Assembly: GCA_028280305.1 (NCBI GenBank)
Contig: JANQMC010000018.1
Location: 1-64,000, forward strand
From: Pelagibius sp.
GTDB taxonomy: Bacteria; Pseudomonadota; Alphaproteobacteria; Kiloniellales; Kiloniellaceae
Length of the DNA: 64,000 bases
Reading direction: 5' to 3'
Shown one piece after another: positions 25,652 to 33,724 of the stretch (position 1 is the stretch's first letter; each line of letters opens with the position of its first letter). The notes under the pieces are model-generated. The model saw only the letters and a list, made by a program, of their open reading frames with translations, was not told the DNA's origin and searched no databases. Position numbers and translations under genes: made by a program.

Positions 25652-26020
25652 TCAGGCGTGGCCGACCTGGAGGCAGCGCTGGGGGAGCAGGGCGGCCATG
25701 ATGGTGGCGACCTTTTCCGGATCGTCGTGGAAGCAGACGCCCAGGGTCTCGCCGCGGCGCCAGACCACCTCGCCGCCGAAATAGACGGAGCCGGCCAGCA
25801 CCAGCGTGATCGGGCTACCCACGGGTATATCGCCCGCGGTCCAGACCTTCACGCCGTTCAGGGAGGCATCGAGGACGGTGCCGTCCATTGAGCCGGCCTT
25901 GGTCAGCAGGCGGGCTTTCAGAACGGTGGCCGCGCGGATGAAGCGGCGGCGGTCGTCTTGTTCTTCTGTGGTGAGGGTCACCGCCTCGCGCGGCATCCCG
26001 ACGTCATGATCTTGCGGCAT
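25652..26020 (-). CDS. PilZ-domain protein (putative c-di-GMP receptor)
   Basis: A 122-residue, single-domain PilZ protein. The c-di-GMP binding signature is present: an Arg-rich R-x3-R element (DRRRFIR, about residues 23-29) and the D-x-S-x-x-G motif (LDASLNGVKV, about 51-60). Such proteins bind the second messenger and act on motility, exopolysaccharide or other envelope targets through protein contacts. No cyclase, phosphodiesterase or target gene adjoins it; it is convergent with guaA. The regulatory input is therefore through the cellular c-di-GMP pool, and the partner is unknown. Confidence 0.85.
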   Translation of the reverse strand: MPQDHDVGMPREAVTLTTEEQDDRRRFIRAATVLKARLLTKAGSMDGTVLDASLNGVKVWTAGDIPVGSPITLVLAGSVYFGGEVVWRRGETLGVCFHDDPEKVATIMAALLPQRCLQVGHA

Positions 26021-26392
26021 GGCTTTTACTCGTGTTGGTCAACCCAGGCGGCGTTGGGCAAGCCCGATACCTGATGTATTCCCCCCATGCAGAATAAGGC
26101 CTCATGCAAAATGAGGTGGGCCAGCGGCAGTTGGGGGAATCCACCGCTGGCCCGATCGAGACAGATACTCTTCCTCAAGCCGATTGGGGAAAGCTCAGGA
26201 ATTGTCTCATGGTCCCACGAAGAGATTGCCCCGCCCTTAAGTTATTAGGTTAAGAGAACCGACAGTTTTCGCGGCATGCGATAACAGTAATTTTATTGTT
26301 CAATATCAGTATTTTATAGAGTTTTTCTGAAGTTTCTTTGCCGCTAAAACCACGGCGAAGCGCAACCTTTTCAGGGTGTAGGGCAGCGGCTC
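26021..26392. other. Gene-free stretch with two adjacent hairpins
   Basis: No open frame of note lies in these 372 bases between the PilZ start and the end of the DUF2794 gene. Two hairpins stand side by side: CCTCAT-N5-ATGAGG (26100-26116) and GGGCCAGCGG-N16-CCGCTGGCCC (26118-26153). The part from about 26275 to 26330 is distinctly AT-rich, unlike its surroundings, and may carry a promoter. A small RNA or a structured PilZ leader is possible. Confidence 0.45.
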
Positions 26393-26722
26393 TTAGGAAA
26401 CGACTTTAAGTTTGCCCTTAAAGACCTTAAGGGCTTCTCCTAAGGACTTGGCGCGCTTCAGTTTCTCCCGGCCGGAAAACACAACGAACTCCGGGTTTTT
26501 GGCGTTGCCCTGCTTGGCGATGGAAAAAAGCGGCGCGTCATGGGTATGCCGGAAGACCGAGAAGATCGCCGCGCCGCCGACCTGGTCGATGGCGTAGTCG
26601 CGCCAGTCCCCATTGGCGACATGGCGACTGTAAAGCGATAGAAGCTGGTTGAGTTCGGTTCGATTGAAGAAGACGCGCCTGGACGCCTTGCGGTATTCGC
26701 TGAAGCGGTACAGCTGGCTCAT
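26393..26722 (-). CDS. DUF2794-family protein
   Basis: A 109-residue protein with the pattern of the alphaproteobacterial DUF2794 family: FFNRTELNQLLSLYSRHVANGDWRDYAID, then FSVFRHTHDAPLFSIAKQ, and an end reading LKVFKGKLKVV. The family is small, soluble and of unknown function; no active-site residues are evident. GGGAGAT precedes the ATG. It lies between a short lipoprotein gene upstream and a gene-free region downstream, on the same strand as both the lipoprotein and PilZ genes. Its presence is one of the better hints for an alphaproteobacterial host. Confidence 0.82.
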   Translation of the reverse strand: MSQLYRFSEYRKASRRVFFNRTELNQLLSLYSRHVANGDWRDYAIDQVGGAAIFSVFRHTHDAPLFSIAKQGNAKNPEFVVFSGREKLKRAKSLGEALKVFKGKLKVVS

Positions 26723-26845
26723 GGACGCGGTTCATCTCCCAGGCGTCATATTTCCTCAACGAAAACAGTCTTCCTGAAATTTGCGCTGTCGTCCAGGGGG
26801 GAACTTTGTGCGGCGCAGCACTTACGCGGCCGGCCGCTGACGGGC

Positions 26846-27199
26846 TCAGCGCACCTTGGCCTGGCTGCTCGCCATGCTGTCGGGCTCCCGGTAGCAGGTA
26901 ATGCTGCCGAGGGTCCGGTAACAATGGGTCTGGGCCTGCAGGGCGGCCTCCGCTTCGGCGGCCCGCCGTTCCTCCTCCGTTTCGAACTTCTGGCAATAGG
27001 GCTCGCCGTCTGCCGCGTAAAGGATGGAGCAGTCGCTGTCGAAGGCCCAGGTCGCCATATGGTCGCCGAGGGTTTTGTCGGTATGCACAAAGCTGACAAG
27101 ACTGGCACCGGCCATCATCGCCTGTGTAGCCGGGTCGCAGGCGCCGAGGCCAAAGGCCATCAGCGGGACAGTGAGGGCGAACAGCGGTTTGCGTCTCAT
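26846..27199 (-). CDS. Small lipoprotein of unknown function
   Basis: A 117-residue protein with a lipoprotein signal peptide ending in the lipobox GLGAC (Cys at about residue 21). The mature part includes HTDKTLGDHMATW, two or three Cys (SDCSILY, EPYCQKF, HCYRTLGSITCY) that could pair in disulphides, and a charged helix rich in Glu/Ala (ETEEERRAAEAEAAL). An Asp directly after the Cys (C-D-P) suggests retention at the inner membrane by the usual Lol rule. Not recognised beyond that. CAGGAG stands upstream of the ATG. It precedes the DUF2794 gene with 123 bases between. Confidence 0.75.
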   Translation of the reverse strand: MRRKPLFALTVPLMAFGLGACDPATQAMMAGASLVSFVHTDKTLGDHMATWAFDSDCSILYAADGEPYCQKFETEEERRAAEAEAALQAQTHCYRTLGSITCYREPDSMASSQAKVR

Positions 27200-27435
27200 A
27201 CCTTGAGCTCCTGGTGCAGCTTGGCATCCTTGCCCGGGTGCATTCCGGCCGGCGATCCTTCACCGCTGCCCGAACCAAGTCGGATACCGGATTTGGTCCG
27301 AATTCCGGCCCAAATCCTCAGGTTTCAGTGTCTCCTGGCGCGCTGAAAAAAATGTTAACGTGCGGGGGCTGTGAGAATCTGGCAAAACGGCGGTCTAGAG
27401 CATTGTAAACAAATGAGCTTATGGAGGATTTGCCC

Positions 27436-27987
27436 ATGGCGGCGGTGCCACCGATCTGTGAATTTGGATGGAAGGCGGTCGACTTCTCGCTGCAGGGGAT
27501 AGATGGGCGGACATACAGCCTTAAGGATGTGGCCGGCCCCAACGGCACGGTCATCGTCTTCATGTGCAATCATTGCCCCTACGTCCGTTCGATCGCCGAG
27601 CGGCTGGCCGAGGATGCCAGGGCTCTGAAGGCGATGGGCGTGGGCTTGGCCGGGATCAATGCCAACGACGCCTCGGCCTATCCCGAAGACTCCTTTGAGA
27701 ACATGAAGGCCTTCGCGGCGGAGCATGGGATCGATTTCCCCTATCTCGTTGACCCGACACAGGAAACCGCCCGGGCCTATGAGGCGATCTGTACCCCCGA
27801 TTTCTTCGGATTCAACGCGGACTTGGAACTCCAGTACCGCGGCCGCCTGGACGAGTCCAAGACGACCCCGGTGCCCAATGCCCGGCGCGAACTGCTGGAG
27901 GCCATGCGTGGCGTGGCGGAAAGCGGCAAGGGGCCGGTGGAGCAAGTCGCCTCCATGGGGTGCAGCATCAAGTGGAAGGCGGCCTGA
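27436..27987 (+). CDS. Thioredoxin-fold (AhpC/TSA-redoxin-like) protein
   Basis: A 183-residue redoxin. The active-site loop is VFMCNHCPYV, a C-x-x-C thioredoxin motif after the usual strand, and the cis-Pro region is AICTPDFFGF. The family (thioredoxin family, redoxin domain) often sits in periplasm or cytoplasm as a thiol reductase or peroxidase; no signal peptide is visible, so a cytoplasmic role is likely. The ATG at 27436 follows GGAGG at ideal spacing; an in-frame ATG at 27421 overlaps that site and is less likely. The C-terminal SMGCSIKWK, with another Cys, is typical of this subgroup. The gene stands alone. Confidence 0.87.
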   Translation: MAAVPPICEFGWKAVDFSLQGIDGRTYSLKDVAGPNGTVIVFMCNHCPYVRSIAERLAEDARALKAMGVGLAGINANDASAYPEDSFENMKAFAAEHGIDFPYLVDPTQETARAYEAICTPDFFGFNADLELQYRGRLDESKTTPVPNARRELLEAMRGVAESGKGPVEQVASMGCSIKWKAA

Positions 27988-28071
27988 TCTTTCCCCTCAC
28001 GGCGGCGACTGCCCCGAAAGAGGCACTTTGTGAAACGTCAGCGGGCCAATAGGAGGTTGATGCTTTGCCTC

Positions 28072-28095
28072 CGGCGCTTTATCAACGAAGCGCCG
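28072..28095. terminator. Hairpin downstream of the redoxin gene
   Basis: CGGCGCTT-N8-AAGCGCCG forms a perfect eight-pair stem 85 bases after the redoxin stop. No T-run follows on the plus strand, so it is not a classical intrinsic terminator; it could stabilise the 3' end or help stop transcription with Rho. Confidence 0.3.
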
Positions 28096-28177
28096 TCATA
28101 GGGATGCAACATCGATCAACCCGGCCCTGGGTCGCCCGCCCGCCACGCCGGGGTTGCCAAACGGGTGCCGTCGGGTT

Positions 28178-28225
28178 CAGGGAAAGCGTTCGCCTGGGAA
28201 AGCGTACCCCAGGGAAAGTGTACTA
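28178..28225 (+). repeat. Three tandem 16-base repeats before the yfgM-like gene
   Basis: The 16-base unit beginning C(A/T)GGGAAAG(C/T)GT occurs three times head to tail (28178, 28194, 28210), ending just before the ribosome-binding site of the gene at 28237. The cores GGGAAAG are identical. It could be a slippage product or an operator array. Confidence 0.7.
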
Positions 28226-28236
28226 GGGAGTTTTGA

Positions 28237-28881
28237 GTGGCCGATATCTTCAAGGAAGTCGAAGAAGACCTTCGGCGGGACAAGGCGACCGACTGGTGGA
28301 AGCGCAACAGCCTCTATGTCTATGCGATCGCCGCGGTGGTTGTGATCGGCACCGCCGGCTATCAGGGCTGGCGGGCTTACGACGAGAAGCTGCGCGGTGA
28401 GCAGTCCGACAGCTATGCCGCCGCCCTGGAGATGATCGAACAAGGAAACGAGGACGACGGCCGCCGCGCCTTGCGGGCGCTCAGCGATCCGGGCGGCAAC
28501 GGCTATCCTCTTCTGGCGGCGCTGACCGAAGCGCGGCTCGCCGCGGAAGCCGGTGACCTGGCGGCGGCGGAGCAGATCTGGGGGGAACTGGCAACCGAGG
28601 GCTCGACGGTATCCGCGATCACGGCTTTGGGCAGCCTCTATGCGGTGATGCGCGAGCTGGACGACGGCGATCCGGCTGATCTGCGCGGCCGGCTGCAGCC
28701 GCTGGCGGCCCCTGAGGCACCCTACCGCTTTACGGCTTTGGAGTTGCTCGCGGCCCTGGCCTTGAGGGAGGGCGACGAGGAGGCGGCCCGTCAGCATCTC
28801 AGCCAGATTACCGATGATCCCAACGCACCCTCGGGCAGCCGGGCGCGTGCTGCCGAATTGCTGTCCACCCTGCCTGGATGA
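28237..28881 (+). CDS. YfgM-like tetratricopeptide-domain membrane protein
   Basis: A 214-residue protein with one N-terminal membrane helix (about residues 27-45, YVYAIAAVVVIGTAGYQGW) and a periplasmic alpha-helical region resembling the TPR_21/YfgM domain. In E. coli YfgM interacts with the SecYEG translocon and PpiD and sits next to bamB and der; here the same order (this gene, bamB, der) is kept. The role is thus probably in outer-membrane protein targeting or quality control. GTG start after AGGGAG. The stop is seven bases before the bamB start, so the two genes are co-transcribed. Three 16-base repeats precede the ribosome-binding site. Confidence 0.85.
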   Translation: MADIFKEVEEDLRRDKATDWWKRNSLYVYAIAAVVVIGTAGYQGWRAYDEKLRGEQSDSYAAALEMIEQGNEDDGRRALRALSDPGGNGYPLLAALTEARLAAEAGDLAAAEQIWGELATEGSTVSAITALGSLYAVMRELDDGDPADLRGRLQPLAAPEAPYRFTALELLAALALREGDEEAARQHLSQITDDPNAPSGSRARAAELLSTLPG

Positions 28882-28888
28882 TTTTCTG

Positions 28889-30220
28889 ATGGCCTTATCT
28901 CGCTTTCGTGCGGTTTTGCCGCTGATGCTGTTGTTTGCCCTGGGGGCCTGCAGTTTCGACGATTTCTTCGGCGAGTCCGAAGATCCCCCGCTGCCCGGCC
29001 AGCGCATTGCCATTCTTGCCATTGAGCGAGGACTGCGCCCGGACCCGACCATCGCGGACGTGGCGGTGCGTCTTCCTGAACCTTATGTGAATACGGATTG
29101 GGCGCAGCCCGGCGGTTCGGCGGCCCACGCGATGTATCACCTGTCGCTCAGCGCCAATCCCCGCCGCGTCTGGAGTGCCGACGTCGGCGAGGGCTCGGGC
29201 GACGTGGCGCAGATCCTGGCCCAGCCTCTGGTGGTCGGTGACAAGGTCTACACCATGGATGCGCGCTCCCTGGTTTCGGCCTTTTCCGCCGGCAGCGGTC
29301 AACGCATATGGCGGGTCGATCTCGAAGACGACGACGAGGACGACGGCTTTTTCGGCGGCGGTATTGCCTTTGGCGACGGCAAGATCTTCGTCTCCACCGG
29401 CTTTGCCAAGATCTTCGCGCTGAACGCCGCCAGCGGAGAGGTCATGTGGGAGCACAAGGTCCCGGCGCCGATGCGCTCCGCCCCGGTCTACGCCGACGGC
29501 CGGGTTTTCACGGTGACCTTCGACAATCAGATGATTGCCGTCGATGCGGACAGCGGTGAGCGGCTTTGGAACCATGTCGGGGTACAGGAGTCGGCCGGGC
29601 TCCTGGGCTCAGCCAGCCCGGCGGTTGCCGGCAACACGGTGATCGTTCCCTATTCCTCGGGCGAGGTGCTGGCCATGCTGGCGGAAAGCGGCCGCATTCT
29701 CTGGTCAGAGAACCTCAGCGCCGCCCGCCAGATCGATCCTTTGGCGGACATTGCCCAGATCCGCGGCTTGCCGGTGATTGACCGGGAACTGGTGCTGGCG
29801 GTGAGCAACGCCGGGCGGATGCTGGCTGTGGACCTGCGGCAGGGCGTGCGGGCCTGGCAGGCGGATCTCGGCGGTATCGAGATGCCCTGGCCCGCCGGAG
29901 AGTTCATCTATGTCCTGACCAAGGACTCGCAGCTTGTCTGCCTGCGCCGCCGCGACGGGCGTATCCGCTGGGTTCAGCCCTTGCCGCGCTTTGTCGATCC
30001 CGACGACCCGGACGAGCCGATCCGCTGGACTGGTCCAGTGCTGGCGGGCGACCGTCTGGTGGTTGCGGGCTCCCACGGCGAAGTGCTCTCGGTCTCTCCT
30101 TATGACGGCAAACCGCTCGGCTTCTTCGATCTGGGCGACGGCGCCGCCGTCGCGCCGGTGGTGGCCAACAACAGCCTGTTCCTGATGACCCACGGCGGCC
30201 AGTTGATCGCCCTGCGTTAA
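28889..30220 (+). CDS. bamB: BamB-like outer-membrane assembly lipoprotein
   Basis: A 443-residue protein: signal peptide with lipobox LGAC (Cys about residue 21) and an eight-bladed PQQ/pyrrolo-quinoline-type beta-propeller, shown by repeated A-x-G-x-x-x-W elements ([75 protein letters not shown]). BamB is the scaffold lipoprotein of the BAM complex that inserts beta-barrels. An Asp/Glu-rich loop ([14 protein letters not shown]) sits between blades. The start at 28889 is inside the yfgM-bamB-der cluster and is chosen because it gives the lipobox; a frame opens 25 codons earlier. Confidence 0.9.
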   Translation: MALSRFRAVLPLMLLFALGACSFDDFFGESEDPPLPGQRIAILAIERGLRPDPTIADVAVRLPEPYVNTDWAQPGGSAAHAMYHLSLSANPRRVWSADVGEGSGDVAQILAQPLVVGDKVYTMDARSLVSAFSAGSGQRIWRVDLEDDDEDDGFFGGGIAFGDGKIFVSTGFAKIFALNAASGEVMWEHKVPAPMRSAPVYADGRVFTVTFDNQMIAVDADSGERLWNHVGVQESAGLLGSASPAVAGNTVIVPYSSGEVLAMLAESGRILWSENLSAARQIDPLADIAQIRGLPVIDRELVLAVSNAGRMLAVDLRQGVRAWQADLGGIEMPWPAGEFIYVLTKDSQLVCLRRRDGRIRWVQPLPRFVDPDDPDEPIRWTGPVLAGDRLVVAGSHGEVLSVSPYDGKPLGFFDLGDGAAVAPVVANNSLFLMTHGGQLIALR

Positions 30221-30287
30221 CCTCTTTGGCGTCTTGGCGGGTGACGGCGAACTTGCCAGAACGCCGCCGAGACCCTATGCCAAGGCC

Positions 30288-31661
30288 ATGAGCATCACCG
30301 TCGCCATCCTGGGCCGCCCGAATGTGGGAAAGTCGACCCTTTTCAACCGTTTGGTCGGGCAGAAGATCGCCCTGGTCGACGATACCCCCGGTGTGACCCG
30401 CGACCGGCGGGAGGGGGAGGCCAATCTCTTCGGCTTCGACTTCAGGGTTATCGACACTGCCGGGCTTGAAGAGCGCTTTGACGCCAGCCTGGAGGGGCGC
30501 ATGCGGGCCCAGACCGAACGGGCCCTGGACGATGCCGATCTCGCCTTGCTGGTGGTGGACGCCCGCGCCGGCCTGACCCCTTTGGACGAGCATTTCGCCA
30601 ACTGGCTGCGCCGGACTGACAAACCGGTGGCGCTGATCGCCAACAAGTGCGAGGGGCGGGAGATCGAGGCCGGCCTGGGCGAGGCCTATGCGCTGGGGCT
30701 CGGCGATCCGATTCCGATTTCCGCCGAACATGGCCTGGGCATGAGCGATCTCTTCGATGCCATCTATGCGGTGGTGCCCAAAACCGAAGACGCGTTCCCG
30801 CCGGATGAAGATGAGGGGGAAGGCGACAAGGACGCAGGTCCGCTGCAACTCGCGATCGTCGGCCGGCCCAACGTCGGCAAATCCACGCTGGTGAACAAGC
30901 TGCTGGGGGAGGAGCGTCTGCTGACCGGCCCGGAAGCCGGGATCACCCGGGATTCGATTGCCGTCGACTGGTCGTTCGACGACCGGCCTGTTCGGCTTGT
31001 CGACACTGCCGGACTGCGCCGCAAGGCCCGGGTCACCGAGAAGATCGAAAAGCTGTCGATCAGCGATACCTTGCGCGCCGTGCGTTTCGCCCAGGTGGTC
31101 GTCCTGCTGCTGGACGTGGAGGAGGGTCTGGAGAAGCAGGACCTGACCATTGCCCGCATGGTGGTGGACGAAGGCCGCGCCCTGGTGATCGGCGTCAACA
31201 AATGGGATGCCTGCCGCGACCGCGATGCCGCGCTGGCGGCGATCCGCGACCGTATGGAACGTTCCCTGCCGCAGGTGCGCGGTATTCCGCTGGTCACCCT
31301 CTCGGCCCTGCAAGGCCATAACATCGAACGTCTGATGGCGGCGGTCTTCGGCGCCTACGAGGTCTGGAACCGGCGCATTGGAACCTCCGATCTCAACCGT
31401 TGGCTCGATGCGATGACGGCAGCCCATCCGCCGCCGGCCAGCGCCGGGCGGCGCGTGCGACTGAAATACATGACCCAGGCCAAGTCACGCCCGCCGACCT
31501 TCGCGATTTTCTGCTCCAAGCCCCAGGAACTGCCGACCTCCTACCTGCGTTACCTGGAAAACGGGCTGCGCGAGAGCTTCGATCTGCCGGGCACGCCGAT
31601 CCGCATCAATATCCGCAAGGGCGACAACCCCTACGCGGACAAAAAGAAGAAGAAAAGCTAG
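30288..31661 (+). CDS. der: Ribosome-associated GTPase Der (EngA)
   Basis: A 457-residue GTPase with two consecutive G domains, unique to Der: [20 protein letters not shown] and NKCEG in the first, and [22 protein letters not shown] and NKWDA in the second. A C-terminal KH-like domain binds RNA. Der acts in late 50S subunit assembly. The Met at 30288 (MSITVAILG) is chosen as start; a longer frame from 30234 adds 18 residues without a ribosome-binding site. A Lys-rich tail (DKKKKKS) ends the protein. It closes the yfgM-bamB-der cluster, with bamB 67 bases upstream. Confidence 0.97.
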   Translation: MSITVAILGRPNVGKSTLFNRLVGQKIALVDDTPGVTRDRREGEANLFGFDFRVIDTAGLEERFDASLEGRMRAQTERALDDADLALLVVDARAGLTPLDEHFANWLRRTDKPVALIANKCEGREIEAGLGEAYALGLGDPIPISAEHGLGMSDLFDAIYAVVPKTEDAFPPDEDEGEGDKDAGPLQLAIVGRPNVGKSTLVNKLLGEERLLTGPEAGITRDSIAVDWSFDDRPVRLVDTAGLRRKARVTEKIEKLSISDTLRAVRFAQVVVLLLDVEEGLEKQDLTIARMVVDEGRALVIGVNKWDACRDRDAALAAIRDRMERSLPQVRGIPLVTLSALQGHNIERLMAAVFGAYEVWNRRIGTSDLNRWLDAMTAAHPPPASAGRRVRLKYMTQAKSRPPTFAIFCSKPQELPTSYLRYLENGLRESFDLPGTPIRINIRKGDNPYADKKKKKS

Positions 31662-31688
31662 GCGGCTCGGGAGAGGTTTGGGAGCGGT

Positions 31689-32471
31689 ATGGCGACGGTC
31701 GAAACCAAAGGTGCCACCCTCCATTACGAGTCCTATGGTTCGGGGCCGGCCGTGCTCTTCGCCCATGGTCGCGGCGGCAACACGCTGAGCTGGTGGCAGC
31801 AGGTGCCGGTCTTCGCCAGCCGCTACCGCGTCATCGTCTTCGACCACCGCGGCTTCGGGCGTTCGCGCTGTGATGCGGCGCACTTCACTTGCGATCACTT
31901 CCACGATGACATCATGGCGATCCTGGATGCCGAGGCGATCGACCGGGCAAGCCTGGTCTGTCAGTCCATGGGCGGCTGGGGCGGCCTGAAAGCCGCAGTT
32001 ACCTATCCGACGCGTATTTCCGCCTTGGTTCTCTGCAACACGCCCGGTGGCCTCGACACCCCGCTCGCCAATGCGGCGATCGAATACCTTGCGTCGGGCG
32101 CCATAAAGCCTGGCACTGGACAGCTTGGCGAAACCTTCATCGGAACCGATCCGGCGGGCGCCCATCTCTGCCGGCAGATCTCGGCCCTGAACAGCAATTT
32201 CCCCAAGCCGGTTCTGCGCCTGACCCGGGCACGGACCGTGCGCCGGGAAGAGCTGAGGGACTACGCGGTTCCGACCTTGCTGCTCACCAGCCCTGAAGAT
32301 CGCCTGTTCCCGCCGCCGGTGATCGAAGAGGTCGCCGGTCTCATCCCCGGCGCCCGCTTGGTGCGGACACCGAATGCCGGTCACTCGACCTACTTCGAAG
32401 CGCCGCAGGCGTTCAATGACACCGTTCTGGCGTTTCTCGACGAGGTTGTGGGGGGGGGGCGTGAAGCCTGA
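31689..32471 (+). CDS. Alpha/beta-hydrolase fold protein
   Basis: A 260-residue hydrolase: oxyanion-region HGRGGNTLSWW after strand 3, the nucleophile elbow CQSMGG (Cys in place of the usual first Gly of G-x-S-x-G), the acid SPEDRLF, and the catalytic His in NAGHSTYFE. Substrate class is not clear; relatives include esterases, dehalogenases and C-C hydrolases. It follows der by 27 bases, and may be co-transcribed. The last codons contain a run of ten G (32450-32459) coding for VGGG; a slip there would only change the final few residues. An SDR gene converges from the other side. Confidence 0.83.
   Translation: MATVETKGATLHYESYGSGPAVLFAHGRGGNTLSWWQQVPVFASRYRVIVFDHRGFGRSRCDAAHFTCDHFHDDIMAILDAEAIDRASLVCQSMGGWGGLKAAVTYPTRISALVLCNTPGGLDTPLANAAIEYLASGAIKPGTGQLGETFIGTDPAGAHLCRQISALNSNFPKPVLRLTRARTVRREELRDYAVPTLLLTSPEDRLFPPPVIEEVAGLIPGARLVRTPNAGHSTYFEAPQAFNDTVLAFLDEVVGGGREA
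32450..32459 (+). repeat. Run of ten G within the hydrolase C-terminus
   Basis: Ten consecutive G bases encode part of the Gly-Gly-Gly end of the alpha/beta hydrolase. Runs this long are prone to slippage and to sequencing error. A frame change here affects only the final residues and the stop position. Confidence 0.8.
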
Positions 32472-32483
32472 ACAGGCTTTGGT

Positions 32484-33203
32484 CTAGTGCGCCTCGACGG
32501 TCTCGCCGTGGCGCTGGCAGTCGGGGCTGGCAAGCTCGACGAAAAGGTCGCCGAGGACCTCCGGCGGGCGCAGGCTGTTCGGATCTTCGCCGGGAAAGGC
32601 GATGGCGCGCATGGCCGTGCGGATGGGTCCGGGCGAAAGCAGGTTGGCTTTGATGTTGGTCTTGGTGATCTCCGCCGCATAGCTGCGCACCAGGGCCTCC
32701 AGCGCCGCCTTGGTGACGGCATAGGGGCCCCAGTAGGCCGTCTTGCCGCTGGCTGCGCCCGAGGTGACGAAGATGGCGCGGCCCGCATCGGAGAGCCGCA
32801 GCAACGGATCGAGGCTGCGGATCAGGCGATAGTTGGCGGTCACATTCACGTCCATGACTTCCTGCCAGCTGTCCGGCGGGATATGGCCGACCGGGGTCAG
32901 CGGACCCAGGATACCGGCGTTGCCGACCAGAATGTCCAGCTTGCCGTAACGCTCATTAAGGGAAGCGCCGAGGCGGTCGAGGCCGTCGAAATCGCGCAGA
33001 TCGTGTGGCACCAGAACCGGCTGCAAACCGCCCGCCGCGCGGATCTCGTCGTCTAGTTCCTCCAGACCGCCGACGGTGCGGGCGATGAGGATCAGTTGGG
33101 CGCCTTCGGCGGCGAAGCGTTTGGCGACGGCCGCGCCGATACCCCGCGAGGCCCCGGTAACAACGGCGATGCGGCCCGCCAGACGGCCGGACTGTTCTGA
33201 CAT
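32484..33203 (-). CDS. Short-chain dehydrogenase/reductase
   Basis: A 239-residue classical SDR: GASRGIG cofactor motif near residue 17, NAG(ILGPL) near 94, catalytic Ser in VTSGAAS, then Y-A-V-T-K (YAVTKAALEALV) for Tyr and Lys. The final lobe includes LSPGPIRTAMRAIAFPGED, typical of the family. The natural substrate is unknown. Its ATG shares one base with the stop of the upstream DUF2937 gene (TGATG), so translation is coupled. The start at 33203 was chosen for this reason and for the fold; a longer frame begins at 33260. It converges on the alpha/beta hydrolase gene. Confidence 0.9.
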   Translation of the reverse strand: MSEQSGRLAGRIAVVTGASRGIGAAVAKRFAAEGAQLILIARTVGGLEELDDEIRAAGGLQPVLVPHDLRDFDGLDRLGASLNERYGKLDILVGNAGILGPLTPVGHIPPDSWQEVMDVNVTANYRLIRSLDPLLRLSDAGRAIFVTSGAASGKTAYWGPYAVTKAALEALVRSYAAEITKTNIKANLLSPGPIRTAMRAIAFPGEDPNSLRPPEVLGDLFVELASPDCQRHGETVEAH

Positions 33204-33697
33204 CAGGCTTCCACTTTCCGATTTCTGCGGCGCCGGAGAACCCGGCGCGATCCACTGCACAAAAGCAGCCCGGCAACTGCGCCGACAGCGCCGTAGACCA
33301 AGCCTTCCGAGGTCAGGGGCACGGCGGGGGCGAAGTCGCCCAGCGTCGCGCCGACGAGACCGCTGTCGAAGTGTTCCACGAAGGCGAGGGGGCGCTGCAG
33401 CGTGCCCGCGGTGCTGAGAGCCTGGTAGGCGGCTTCCATATCCGCGAGCCGGAAGTAACTCTCCTGCATACGGTCGCCTTCCAGACTGTGCGCGTTGCTG
33501 GCGATAAAACTCTCTATGTAGTCGGGCACGGTCATACCCTTTTCCGCCGCATCCTGTTCGATCTCTTCGACTCGAACTTTGGCCTGATCGATGCGTCCGC
33601 CGAGGCGTTGCAGATAGTGGGCGAGGTATTCCGGGAACTGTGAAAAGCCAGCCCCGCCGGCGGCGGCGAAAAGGCTGTAGAAGAGGCGGGCGAACAT
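33203..33697 (-). CDS. DUF2937-family membrane protein
   Basis: A 164-residue protein that begins LFYSLFAAAGGAGFSQFPEYLAHYLQRLGG, a pattern of the DUF2937 family. A second hydrophobic segment (LVYGAVGAVAGLLLCSG) lies near residues 132-150, followed by a basic tail (RRVLRRRRNRK). It may have two membrane helices with a soluble middle helical region between them. Function is unknown. It lies between purF and an SDR gene on the minus strand, overlapping the SDR start by one base, with 27 bases to the purF stop. The family call is from memory of the N-terminus. Confidence 0.75.
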   Translation of the reverse strand: MFARLFYSLFAAAGGAGFSQFPEYLAHYLQRLGGRIDQAKVRVEEIEQDAAEKGMTVPDYIESFIASNAHSLEGDRMQESYFRLADMEAAYQALSTAGTLQRPLAFVEHFDSGLVGATLGDFAPAVPLTSEGLVYGAVGAVAGLLLCSGSRRVLRRRRNRKVEA

Positions 33698-33724
33698 AAC
33701 CGGAGGGGCGCTGAGGAATGGGCG

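Noticed and set aside
26538-27278. A 246-residue minus-strand frame across the lipoprotein and DUF2794 genes
   Set aside because: It lies in another frame over two genes that each have a start site and a recognisable signal or family; its composition is Arg/Pro-rich and random.
32484-33056. A 189-residue plus-strand frame over the SDR gene
   Set aside because: Antisense shadow; the minus-strand frame has all SDR motifs.
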